NCBI GenBank assembly: GCA_003258795.1
Contig: QHMH01000005.1
Location: 124,001 to 188,000 of the forward strand
Reading direction: 5' to 3'
Length of the DNA stretch: 64,000 nucleotides
From: Candidatus Melainabacteria bacterium
Lineage (GTDB): Bacteria > Cyanobacteriota > Vampirovibrionia > Gastranaerophilales > Gastranaerophilaceae
The position numbers and the translations under genes are program-made. Positions 45,193-52,941 of the stretch are shown here, piece after piece; within the stretch, counting starts at the first letter, position 1; the number at the start of each line of letters is the position of its first letter. Below the pieces are notes generated by a model. The model made no database searches, was not told the origin of the DNA, and saw only the letters and a program-made list of their open reading frames with translations.

Positions 45193-46317
45193 ATGAAGGA
45201 ATACCAAGCAGGAACATATATTTTACACAACGGCTACAAGCCATTCAATCCGTCTTTTATCAATGATGATATAGATTGGAAGTTGGATGAACTTGCTCCA
45301 TTATTGCAAGACGCCAGTCTTTGGCTTGGTAAATTGAATTCTTACGCTGATTTGATTCCTAATATTGAATTTTTTATAAAAATGTACGCAACAAAAGAAG
45401 CCACAAACTCAAACAGAATTGAAGGCACAAGAACAACATTTGATGATGCTATTTCGCCTGTTGAACAAATTAGACCTGAATTTCGTGACGATTGGCATGA
45501 GGTTCAAAACTATATTCAAGCCATAAATTACTCTATTGAAAGATTAAATGAATTGCCTATTTCAATGAGGTTAATTAAAGAGGCTCATAAAATTTTGTTG
45601 CAAGGCGTTAGAGATGAACACAAAACTCCAGGAGAAATTAGAAAAACACAAAACTGGATTGGTGGTTCTTCACTTCAAGATGCATTTTTTATTCCGCCTG
45701 AACCTAATATGTTATCAGATTTATTGACTGATATTGAAAAATTTTTGCACAACGAAAACTTGCAAGTGCCTGAAATAATAAGAGCCGGCATTGTTCATTA
45801 TCAATTTGAAACAATCCACCCCTTCTTAGACGGAAATGGTAGAACGGGTAGACTCTTGATTATTTTATATTTGATAAGCGCAGGATTATTGAATAAACCA
45901 GTTTTATATATTTCAGACTTTTTTGAAAGAAACAGAATGTCTTATTATGATTCGCTTTCAATGGTTAAACAAACAAATAATATTACTCAATGGCTAAAAT
46001 TCTTCTTAAGTGGAGTTATTGAAACCTCAAAAAATAGTATCAAAACTTTTGAAGAAATCATAAAACTTAAGAATAAAGTTGAAAGCAAACTTGAGAAAAT
46101 TGGTAAAAAAGCAACAAATGGAGAAAAATTGTTAGAGTTATTATATTCTCAACCAAAAGTCAATGCACAAATAATATCTAATGAACTTAATCTTTCAATT
46201 GTTACAGTAAATAGTTTACTAAAAACCTTTGTTGAAATTGGTATTTTAGAAGAAAAAACAGGTATGAGCCGTAATCGTTATTATGCATTTGAAGATTATA
46301 TTAAAATATTTAGATAA
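45193..46317 (+). CDS. Fic family protein (AMPylator/nucleotidyltransferase) with C-terminal winged helix
   Basis: 374 residues. Class II architecture: an inhibitory helix near the N-terminus with S73xxxE77G78 (NSNRIEGT), a Fic-N/Fic core with the catalytic HPFLDGNGRTGR (His209 to Arg217 onward), and a C-terminal winged-helix segment (~300-374, VNAQIISNELNLSIVTVNSLL) typical of self-regulating Fic proteins. Members transfer AMP to target Tyr/Thr/Ser; target unknown. AAGGG precedes ATG 45193. The promoter has an inverted repeat at the start site. No antitoxin partner; the inhibitory helix is internal. Next to the broken BRO-N gene, in what looks like an accessory segment. Confidence 0.9.
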   Translation: MKEYQAGTYILHNGYKPFNPSFINDDIDWKLDELAPLLQDASLWLGKLNSYADLIPNIEFFIKMYATKEATNSNRIEGTRTTFDDAISPVEQIRPEFRDDWHEVQNYIQAINYSIERLNELPISMRLIKEAHKILLQGVRDEHKTPGEIRKTQNWIGGSSLQDAFFIPPEPNMLSDLLTDIEKFLHNENLQVPEIIRAGIVHYQFETIHPFLDGNGRTGRLLIILYLISAGLLNKPVLYISDFFERNRMSYYDSLSMVKQTNNITQWLKFFLSGVIETSKNSIKTFEEIIKLKNKVESKLEKIGKKATNGEKLLELLYSQPKVNAQIISNELNLSIVTVNSLLKTFVEIGILEEKTGMSRNRYYAFEDYIKIFR

Positions 46318-46358
46318 TATTCCAATATTAAACTTTGACGCTTGTTAAATTTCATAAA

Positions 46359-46394
46359 TTATCGCACCATAAATTTGTATTTATCGTACCATAA
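46359..46394. repeat. Imperfect 14-bp direct repeats
   Basis: TTATCGCACCATAA (46359-46372) and TTATCGTACCATAA (46381-46394), one mismatch, 22-base period (about two helical turns), in the 223-base gap between the Fic gene and tRNA-Leu. May be a protein-binding site; otherwise nothing is recognised in the gap. Confidence 0.45.
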
Positions 46395-46540
46395 TGGAAC
46401 GATTTTACAAGTTATTTTGATAAAAGTGTATTTAGAATACATTTCCACTTTGTACTTTTGTATATCCTTAGGATTTAGATAAAATTTCATTAGTTATTGC
46501 TTCAATATATTTTGTTTATTTATTTCACATACAAAAATAA

Positions 46541-46621
46541 TGTCGGAGAAGGGACTTGAACCCTCAAGAATTTCTTCATACGCACCTGAAACGCACGTGT
46601 TTACCATTTCACCACTCCGAC
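46541..46621 (-). tRNA. tRNA-Leu (anticodon CAG)
   Basis: Minus strand: acceptor GTCGGAG/CTCCGAC, D arm GTG/CAC with GG loop, anticodon loop TTCAGGT (CAG at 34-36), a long variable arm (GAAGAAATTCTT) as in class II tRNAs, T loop TTCAAGT, discriminator A. CCA is not encoded. Confidence 0.93.
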
Positions 46622-46726
46622 ATTTTTGAAAATCATTATATTACAAAATTTGTCTTTCCTTTTAAAAGAAATAAAATATATTATTAAATTTATTGTAACA
46701 TTATTGTAACATGTTTTTGTTATAAT

Positions 46727-46754
46727 TAAAGAAATCATGCATATCTGCCGATAA
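46727..46754 (+). promoter_or_regulatory. Sigma-28 type promoter (best match)
   Basis: TAAAGAAA (46727-46734), 12-base spacer, GCCGATAA (46747-46754), 35 bases before ATG 46790. The -10 equals the FliA consensus at all eight positions. Confidence 0.75.
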
Positions 46755-46789
46755 TTAAGGTAAGAATAAGGAAAGAAAGGTAGTCGAAA

Positions 46790-48760
46790 ATGGGATTGGC
46801 AGCATCACAATCAAGATTTTTGCTTTTGACCGCTCGTCAAAACACTATTGAATCGAAATTGGTTTCACTCGGAAACCAACAACTTGCCTTGCAACGTAAG
46901 TCAATTATAAGAGAACAACAATACAATGAAGCATTAAATGCTCAAACTGTTACTTATAATGATCAACCGTTGTCTTATTCATCAATAATGCAACCAGCAA
47001 CTTCTGGAAAACAAAAAATGCTTACAAACTCTGCTGGTGCAGTTATGTTAACCACAGCTAAAGCTGCAGATTTGGGCTTGGGCGGTTACGGTTCTGGTTC
47101 AGATTTTACCAAAGTTTGGTCTTCTCAAGATGATTTCGTTAATCACTTTGTACCAGGATATAGCTCATCTTCTTCAAGCAATTCTGGAAATACTTCTTCA
47201 TCAGCTTACAAATATGATGATTCAGTATTAAATAATGTTTTTGTTTCTGCTTCATCTGCGACTGTTGCAGGTATTCAAGGTTATGAAGCTGGAACAACTC
47301 TTGAGTACGCTATGGGTACTCAGCAAGATTGGACAACCGCTATGGCTTGTATTTATACATTGGATAAATATCAATACACTGATTCAAACGTACATGCCGT
47401 AACAAATAGTTTTGTTGCAGATTCTGTTGAACAAATGTCATTAGCAATGATAGATTCTTTAGGCTCTACTGATGCTATAAACAAAGCTGCTGAATATGCT
47501 GCAATGAAAACTCAAGAATATTACAAAAATGCAGGTATAGATGTTTCAAATAGTGACATAAAAAAACTTGCAGAAGATGCAGAAAAGAATAATGGCAAAT
47601 TAAATACAACGCAAATATTGGTTGGAACTGCAGATTATACTGTTACAACTACGACAGGTATTACTCAAGGTAGCGACTCACAAACATCAATGACAATGAC
47701 TACATATAATGGTAAAGAAGTTTACATCAATACCGCTCAATTATCAGCAGTATTCTTGAACTACTTTGATGTTGCAATGATGAATGCTGTAGGATCAGAT
47801 GATGCTAAAGCAAGAGCCGAAAAACTTGAAAAACAAATTCTTCAAAATTCAGACCAAGTTGGATTGAGAAATGACCTTGCAAAAACTGGATATTCTTACA
47901 CAACTGGAAATGAAGAAAACCCATTTGCTTTTGAAGTTGATACTTGGAACAAGAGAATTGATGCAGGTGAAATCACTGGTGAAAAACAAACTGCATTGTC
48001 TGTTCCAAAAGGTGGAAACCTCGTTAAAGGTGGAGTAACCACAAGTTCTGTAAATGTTGGTGCTGGACAATCAACATACGTTGATATCTATACAGACACT
48101 AAACAAAATACAAAACAAGGTTATTTCGATCTTGAATATGTAGGCGATGTTACAGATGCAAACGGCAATACAATGAGCCGTTACAAAATTACAAACAAAT
48201 CAACTACATCAAGACAATTCTCTTTCCTCAGCTTATCAACAGCAGGAAATCAAGGTTCTTCAATTGTTGGTAAATATGGAGATCAAGAGTTGTTAAACGA
48301 AGATAAAATGAACTCAACTGCTGGGGTTTATGGTAATACTTCAAACACATTAGCTTCAACTCAAACAGCTGCCGTTGAATATTACAAGAGCTTGTACAAC
48401 GCTATGGCAACAGGTGGATGGAGCAGAAATTCTTCACTTACTGATCCAGACTACCTTAACCAACAAATGCTCTATGGAAACATTGTTTTGAACGAATTTT
48501 CAAATAATTCTTCTTGGAAAGCTTTGTCAATGAGTGATTCAAAATCAGGATTAAACATTGAAGAAAACAAAGAAGCTGTAGAAAAAGCAAAAACAGAATA
48601 TGAAATGGATAAAAACAGAATAGATTATCAATCTAAATTGATAGAAAACCAAACATCTACTCTACAAACAGAACTTGATGCTATAACAAATGAACAAGAT
48701 TCTGTAAAATCAATCATAGAAAATGAAATGGCGAAATTTTCACTATTCCAAAATGCATAA
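46790..48760 (+). CDS. Large protein of unknown function with helical termini, sigma-28 promoter group
   Basis: 656 residues, no signal peptide. N-terminus MGLAASQSRFLLLTARQNTI starts a ~55-residue helix with Gln-rich heptads; ~115-145 is Ser/Gly-rich linker; the middle is Ser/Thr/Asn-rich and apparently beta; ~590-656 is a coiled coil ending MAKFSLFQNA. Helical ends around a variable middle recall the organisation of axial flagellar proteins (hook, hook-associated, flagellin), but no flagellar domain is recognised. I recall N-termini of this kind in Vampirovibrionia proteins, so a lineage family is likely. The upstream promoter has a consensus FliA -10. Monocistronic, with terminator 48788-48824. 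Confidence 0.75.
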   Translation: MGLAASQSRFLLLTARQNTIESKLVSLGNQQLALQRKSIIREQQYNEALNAQTVTYNDQPLSYSSIMQPATSGKQKMLTNSAGAVMLTTAKAADLGLGGYGSGSDFTKVWSSQDDFVNHFVPGYSSSSSSNSGNTSSSAYKYDDSVLNNVFVSASSATVAGIQGYEAGTTLEYAMGTQQDWTTAMACIYTLDKYQYTDSNVHAVTNSFVADSVEQMSLAMIDSLGSTDAINKAAEYAAMKTQEYYKNAGIDVSNSDIKKLAEDAEKNNGKLNTTQILVGTADYTVTTTTGITQGSDSQTSMTMTTYNGKEVYINTAQLSAVFLNYFDVAMMNAVGSDDAKARAEKLEKQILQNSDQVGLRNDLAKTGYSYTTGNEENPFAFEVDTWNKRIDAGEITGEKQTALSVPKGGNLVKGGVTTSSVNVGAGQSTYVDIYTDTKQNTKQGYFDLEYVGDVTDANGNTMSRYKITNKSTTSRQFSFLSLSTAGNQGSSIVGKYGDQELLNEDKMNSTAGVYGNTSNTLASTQTAAVEYYKSLYNAMATGGWSRNSSLTDPDYLNQQMLYGNIVLNEFSNNSSWKALSMSDSKSGLNIEENKEAVEKAKTEYEMDKNRIDYQSKLIENQTSTLQTELDAITNEQDSVKSIIENEMAKFSLFQNA

Positions 48761-48787
48761 AATAGTGAAAACATAGCAAAATAAAGC

Positions 48788-48824
48788 AACAACACCGGCA
48801 TTATTAAAATGTCGGTGTTGTTTT
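48788..48824. terminator. Intrinsic terminator
   Basis: CAACACCGGCAT stem pairing with ATGTCGGTGTTG (one G-T pair), followed by TTTT, between the large coiled-coil gene and the convergent ATPase gene. Confidence 0.85.
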
Positions 48825-48835
48825 AATACATTTTT

Positions 48836-50131
48836 CTATAAAATAGTCCTTAAATTTTCAATATCATACAAAGGAATATTAAAAAGTCCGTTATTCTTTT
48901 CAAAATCAGACAACGATGTTCTAATAGATTTTTCGGGTTCATATTTTTGTCTGAAACTTTTTAAACTTTTTGCCTGCAGATTTATTGTAGCCTTTGCTTC
49001 AACTGGTATAATATTATTTTTATATTGTATTAAAAAATCTAACTCAGCTCGATTGTTTGCCCAATAAAAAACTGGTAAATCATTTAAGAGTTTTAATTCC
49101 TGCAAAACATACTGTTCTGTAATTGCGCCATTATATTCATTAAACAACTTATCATTTTCTAAAAGAGAATGTACATCCAAATTCGTCATTGCACAAAGTA
49201 ATCCAACATCAACTAAAAATAATTTGTATGATGAAACATCCTCAAAAGCTTTCAAAGGCATATTTGGTTCTGTTACTTTTGAAACTTTGTGAATTAAACC
49301 CGAATCAATAAGCCAATTAAGAGAGATTTCAAAATCTTTTGCTCTTGCTCCTTGTTTAATTTTTCCATAAATGCATTTTTTATTTTCCTTGATAAGCTGT
49401 GAAGGTATTGCATTCCATAACAAACGTGTTCTTTCAACCTGTTCCAGAGGAATATGTTTTGAAAAATCTCCTTCATAATCACTCAAAATATTTCTTTGAA
49501 TTTTTCTTACTAAATTATAATCTTGATTTTGTGAAAAAGATAAAACTGCTTTTGGCATACCTCCTACATAACAATACCGACGTAGCAAATCAATAATTCT
49601 TTCCTTAAAAACTTTTTGCATATCAAAATCATTTTTATCGATAATCTCCAAAATTTGATTTTCATTCACTGCAAGTAAAAATTCCTTAAAAGATAAAGGA
49701 TACAAATTTAAGTATTCAACTTTTCCAACAGGAAAACCTGTACCTTGGTGATGTGCAACTCCAAGCAAGCTGCCTGCTGCTATAATGTCATACTCAGGAG
49801 CATTTTCAGAAAAATACTTTAAAGATGTTAACGCTAAAGGATTTTCTTGAATTTCATCAAAAATAATCAAAGTATTCTTCGGTGTAATCTTAAAACCAAC
49901 CTCAATATTTAACCCATCAATTATTCTTTTAACATCAAAATCTTTTTGAAATAAAATGTTAAGACGAGGATTACTATCAAAAGAAAGATATGCAACTTTT
50001 TTATAATGTAATTTTCCAAATTCTTTCATAATCCAAGTTTTTCCAACTTGTCTTGCACCTCTAACAATAAGAGGCATGTGGTTTGGCGAATTTTTCCAAG
50101 CTACTAAATCTTTTATTACATATCTGTACAT
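48836..50131 (-). CDS. AAA ATPase with DUF4143 domain
   Basis: 431 residues. N-terminal P-loop ATPase: Walker A GARQVGKTW (Gly25 to Lys31), Walker B TLIIFDEIQENP, sensor AAGSLLGVAHH; C-terminal DUF4143 from about residue 200, ending with a restriction-endonuclease-like segment (ELDFLIQY, IIPVEAKA). This is a widespread, horizontally mobile family of unknown function. AAGGAG precedes ATG 50131. Immediately upstream lie three 33-bp tandem repeats (50181-50288). Confidence 0.88.
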   Translation of the reverse strand: MYRYVIKDLVAWKNSPNHMPLIVRGARQVGKTWIMKEFGKLHYKKVAYLSFDSNPRLNILFQKDFDVKRIIDGLNIEVGFKITPKNTLIIFDEIQENPLALTSLKYFSENAPEYDIIAAGSLLGVAHHQGTGFPVGKVEYLNLYPLSFKEFLLAVNENQILEIIDKNDFDMQKVFKERIIDLLRRYCYVGGMPKAVLSFSQNQDYNLVRKIQRNILSDYEGDFSKHIPLEQVERTRLLWNAIPSQLIKENKKCIYGKIKQGARAKDFEISLNWLIDSGLIHKVSKVTEPNMPLKAFEDVSSYKLFLVDVGLLCAMTNLDVHSLLENDKLFNEYNGAITEQYVLQELKLLNDLPVFYWANNRAELDFLIQYKNNIIPVEAKATINLQAKSLKSFRQKYEPEKSIRTSLSDFEKNNGLFNIPLYDIENLRTIL

Positions 50132-50180
50132 TGGCTAACTCCTTATAAAAGAATTATACCACATAATACATTTTTTCGCT

Positions 50181-50288
50181 CGACTTTTTGCATAATCAGC
50201 TGCATTTTCTGCACGACTTTTTGCGCAACCAACTGCATTTTCCGCACGACTTTTTGCATAATCAGCTGCATTTTCTGCACGACTTTTT
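50181..50288. repeat. 33-bp tandem repeat, 3.3 copies
   Basis: Units start at 50181, 50214, 50247 and 50280 (partial). First and third are identical; the second differs at six positions. Read on the minus strand in one frame each unit gives the 11-residue AENAADYAKSR, and the frame stays open through all copies to a stop just before the ATPase ATG, but has no ATG, GTG or TTG start. 33 bases is a multiple of three, and the differences in unit 2 preserve the frame. Confidence 0.8.
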
Positions 50289-50305
50289 AAAATATTTATC
50301 TTAAT

Positions 50306-51187
50306 TTATGATTTCTTAAATAAACCTTTTATGCTCTCAAATAAAGTAGGCTTAATTTCTTTCAATGCTGTAACTTCTTTAAATGGTACCTCAACCGGCT
50401 GCGTCGTTCTTTTATATTCAACTTCAGGGTAACCAAAAAGCATTACATACGCTATTTCATGTGTATATGGAATATCAAGCATCTTACCCAACTGTGGAAC
50501 AAATTTTAATGCATAGTATGCTAATCCACACCAACAAGTTCCAAGTCCAAGAGATTTTGCATACAATTCAAAATATGATAGTGCAATTATTGGATCAACA
50601 TCTTTACAAGGAGCTTTCTTTGAAGTTGATACTACAACAAGATGTGGAGCACCTCTAAATATTATGTCTTCACCATTTAATATTGCATTAGTATATCTCT
50701 CATAACTTTTAGCAACACTTTTTATGGTTTTATTGGAAACTATTTTAATTATTGTACTATTTACAGTTTTTCTTAATTTATCCATAACTTCAACATTATC
50801 AATTACAGAAAAATGTAAACCATGATTGTTAACTCCAGTAGGTACATAATCAATCATTTTTTTCAATTTTTCAATCACGTCAGCTGAAACATTCTCTCTC
50901 TTATAATGTCTTATACTCTTTCTTTCCTTAATTAGTCTTAAAATTTCATCTGAGTTAAAGTTGTTTGTTGCAGGCTCGCTATCTTCCGGATTTTTGTTAA
51001 ATATGGAAATTGCACCCACCGGACAAATTGATAGACAGTGTTGGCACTTAGTACATGATTTTTCTCTCTCTTCTATTGTTGTAGGAATTTTATTCTCATT
51101 GAAAGTTATGATTTTGGGCATGCAATCTTTTACACATAATCCACAATGTATACATTTATTTTCATCAACTTTAAAATTTAAACTCAT
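50306..51187 (-). CDS. Nitroreductase family protein with N-terminal 4Fe-4S ferredoxin domain
   Basis: 293 residues. Two [4Fe-4S] clusters at the N-terminus: Cys12, Cys15, Cys18, Cys22 and Cys45, Cys48, Cys51, Cys55; then an FMN nitroreductase fold (~85-270) with RKSIRHYKRENV, VPTGVNNHGLHFSV and GTCWCGLAYYAL. Ferredoxin-nitroreductase fusions of this type occur in anaerobes; physiological substrate unknown. AAGGAGA precedes ATG 51187. Monocistronic by spacing. Confidence 0.9.
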   Translation of the reverse strand: MSLNFKVDENKCIHCGLCVKDCMPKIITFNENKIPTTIEEREKSCTKCQHCLSICPVGAISIFNKNPEDSEPATNNFNSDEILRLIKERKSIRHYKRENVSADVIEKLKKMIDYVPTGVNNHGLHFSVIDNVEVMDKLRKTVNSTIIKIVSNKTIKSVAKSYERYTNAILNGEDIIFRGAPHLVVVSTSKKAPCKDVDPIIALSYFELYAKSLGLGTCWCGLAYYALKFVPQLGKMLDIPYTHEIAYVMLFGYPEVEYKRTTQPVEVPFKEVTALKEIKPTLFESIKGLFKKS

Positions 51188-51399
51188 CTTCTTCTCCTTA
51201 TTTTTTATAATTATATCAGAAAAAATCCAGATATCATCGCTCTTGTGTTCATATTATTCAAATATAAATTAACATTTAATATAAAATATTAAGTGTATTG
51301 TAAACATTTATTGCAAAGTTATTACATGACTAACAAAAAAAAAATTTCACGTGTTATATTCATCTTGTTACAAAGATAGTATGAATAAGGAAGAAATTT

Positions 51400-52866
51400 A
51401 TGAGAATTACCCCTATTAACAGTTACTCCAACAAAGTAAATTTCAAAAGTAGAATGATATTTGATATAGGTGCCAGCGATCCAAGAGCATCAATGAAGAT
51501 AAAATATCAAGATAATAATGGCAAAGATTTGTTTATGTACAAAGATTTTGTAAACGATACAACAAAAGGATTTGACAACAATCACGATTTCGTTTCAAAA
51601 ATCGCAAGAGCATTAGACATTGGATCAATTTTAGACAAATCAATTGCTTCAAAGGAAAAACAACTTGCAGATAAAAATTTGCCAAGTGCAAGACGTGAAG
51701 AAATTGAAAGTGGATTAAAAGAAGTTAAGGAAAAGAAAGCGATTTATGATGCTCAATCCCCAGAAGATAAAAAATTAACTGGTGTAGCATTGCTTCTTCC
51801 AGGAACAATTCAAGAGCATGTAGCTTTGTTTATGGCGAATATAAGAGATAAAAAGAAAAATTCACTTGTTGAAATTCAACTTGACGATGTGATAACAGAA
51901 GCAAAAAAACAAGGTAAAGTTCAATTTAGTGATGAATTCAATATTCACGATGATTTCATTCCTTGCAAAGACCTTGCCGGAACAGGTATGGGCATCGCAC
52001 AAAAACTCGTTAATAACCCAGAATTTAAAGACAGAATTTCTGGTGGTTTATTTGCAGTTGGAGTTCAAACCGGTGGTGGCTTTGGTGCCGTTGATATTAT
52101 GATTAAAGGCGATAAAAATTGCTCACCAGATGATTTGATGGTTGAAACAAGAACAAGTGAAGCAGGTCATGACTTATTCTTCGATAGAAAAACAGGAACA
52201 GAAAAAAGACTTGGCAAAATGGGTGCTTCTGTAAGTTCAGTTATCACAAACTTTGCAACAAAATTTGGAATTACAGATCCAGAGGCAATTAAAACTCTCG
52301 TTGCAACTGGTATGGCTCAAATTGCAACACAAAGGGAAGTTAAACTTGCAAACGAAAAAGATGCTGCTGCCATTAAATTACTTACAGAATCTGGCGATTA
52401 CGAAATTGCATCTCACGATGCTAAATATAGTTTTGTAAAATTAAAACCAGAAAGTGAAGATAAGTTTAACGAAGCATCTAAATATGCAGTTGAATGCTAT
52501 GCAGATACTCTTGCTTTGCACGCAATTACAAAAATAAACGGTGGTGCTAATTTGTACATCATATCTGGACCACTTGCAATGGGTATAAATAGCAGAGTTC
52601 AAGAAGATCCTAAACTTTTTGGCGGAAAAGGATTAAAAGATGTAATATTCAGATTTATTGACGAAAGAATCAGCAATGATGTTACTTGCGGAATCTTAAG
52701 AAAGGCAAATAGATTTGACATCATCTGTGAAAAAGCAATGAGTATTGCAGATAACACTTGCGGTGGAGCATTATTGCTAAGCGACAAATTAAAAACATTT
52801 GCAAGACGTGGGGAATGGTTGGAACTTCCAATTAAAGCCTTGAAAAACGCAACTAAATCAGTTTAG
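51400..52866 (+). CDS. Putative actin-fold (ROK/glucokinase-like) protein with N-terminal NFK motif
   Basis: 488 residues. After MRITPINSYSNKVNFKS the sequence MIFDIGASDPRASMKI resembles the phosphate-1 loop of sugar kinases (DIGGTxxR), VALLLPGTIQ and DLAGTGMGIAQKL resemble the sugar/phosphate-2 region, and LYIISGPLAMGI the adenosine motif, suggesting an ASKHA/ROK-type glucokinase-like protein. The glycine-rich GVQTGGGFGAVDIMIKG is also present. Several ROK zinc and sugar residues are not evident, and the helical insert ~60-110 is unusual, so catalysis is unproven. Good ribosome site AAGGAAG. Followed by an 18-bp-stem terminator. Confidence 0.5.
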   Translation: MRITPINSYSNKVNFKSRMIFDIGASDPRASMKIKYQDNNGKDLFMYKDFVNDTTKGFDNNHDFVSKIARALDIGSILDKSIASKEKQLADKNLPSARREEIESGLKEVKEKKAIYDAQSPEDKKLTGVALLLPGTIQEHVALFMANIRDKKKNSLVEIQLDDVITEAKKQGKVQFSDEFNIHDDFIPCKDLAGTGMGIAQKLVNNPEFKDRISGGLFAVGVQTGGGFGAVDIMIKGDKNCSPDDLMVETRTSEAGHDLFFDRKTGTEKRLGKMGASVSSVITNFATKFGITDPEAIKTLVATGMAQIATQREVKLANEKDAAAIKLLTESGDYEIASHDAKYSFVKLKPESEDKFNEASKYAVECYADTLALHAITKINGGANLYIISGPLAMGINSRVQEDPKLFGGKGLKDVIFRFIDERISNDVTCGILRKANRFDIICEKAMSIADNTCGGALLLSDKLKTFARRGEWLELPIKALKNATKSV

Positions 52867-52881
52867 TGACTAAAAGTTATA

Positions 52882-52920
52882 AATTAAAGGCGGACATCAT
52901 TTTGATGTCCGCCTTTAATT
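52882..52920. terminator. Bidirectional terminator with an 18-bp perfect stem
   Basis: AATTAAAGGCGGACATCA (52882-52899) and its exact complement (52903-52920) around a 3-base loop, between convergent genes. Ends in T/A runs on each side. Confidence 0.9.
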
Positions 52921-52941
52921 TACTAATATTCTTAAGCTGCA

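Noticed and set aside
46541..46621. tRNA-Leu as attachment site of an integrated element
   Set aside because: No second copy of the tRNA 3' end and no integrase gene are visible in the adjoining segment; the Xer gene at 36604 is housekeeping in type.
50181..50288. CRISPR array from the 33-bp repeat units
   Set aside because: Units are directly adjacent with no spacers, and there is no cas gene in the window.
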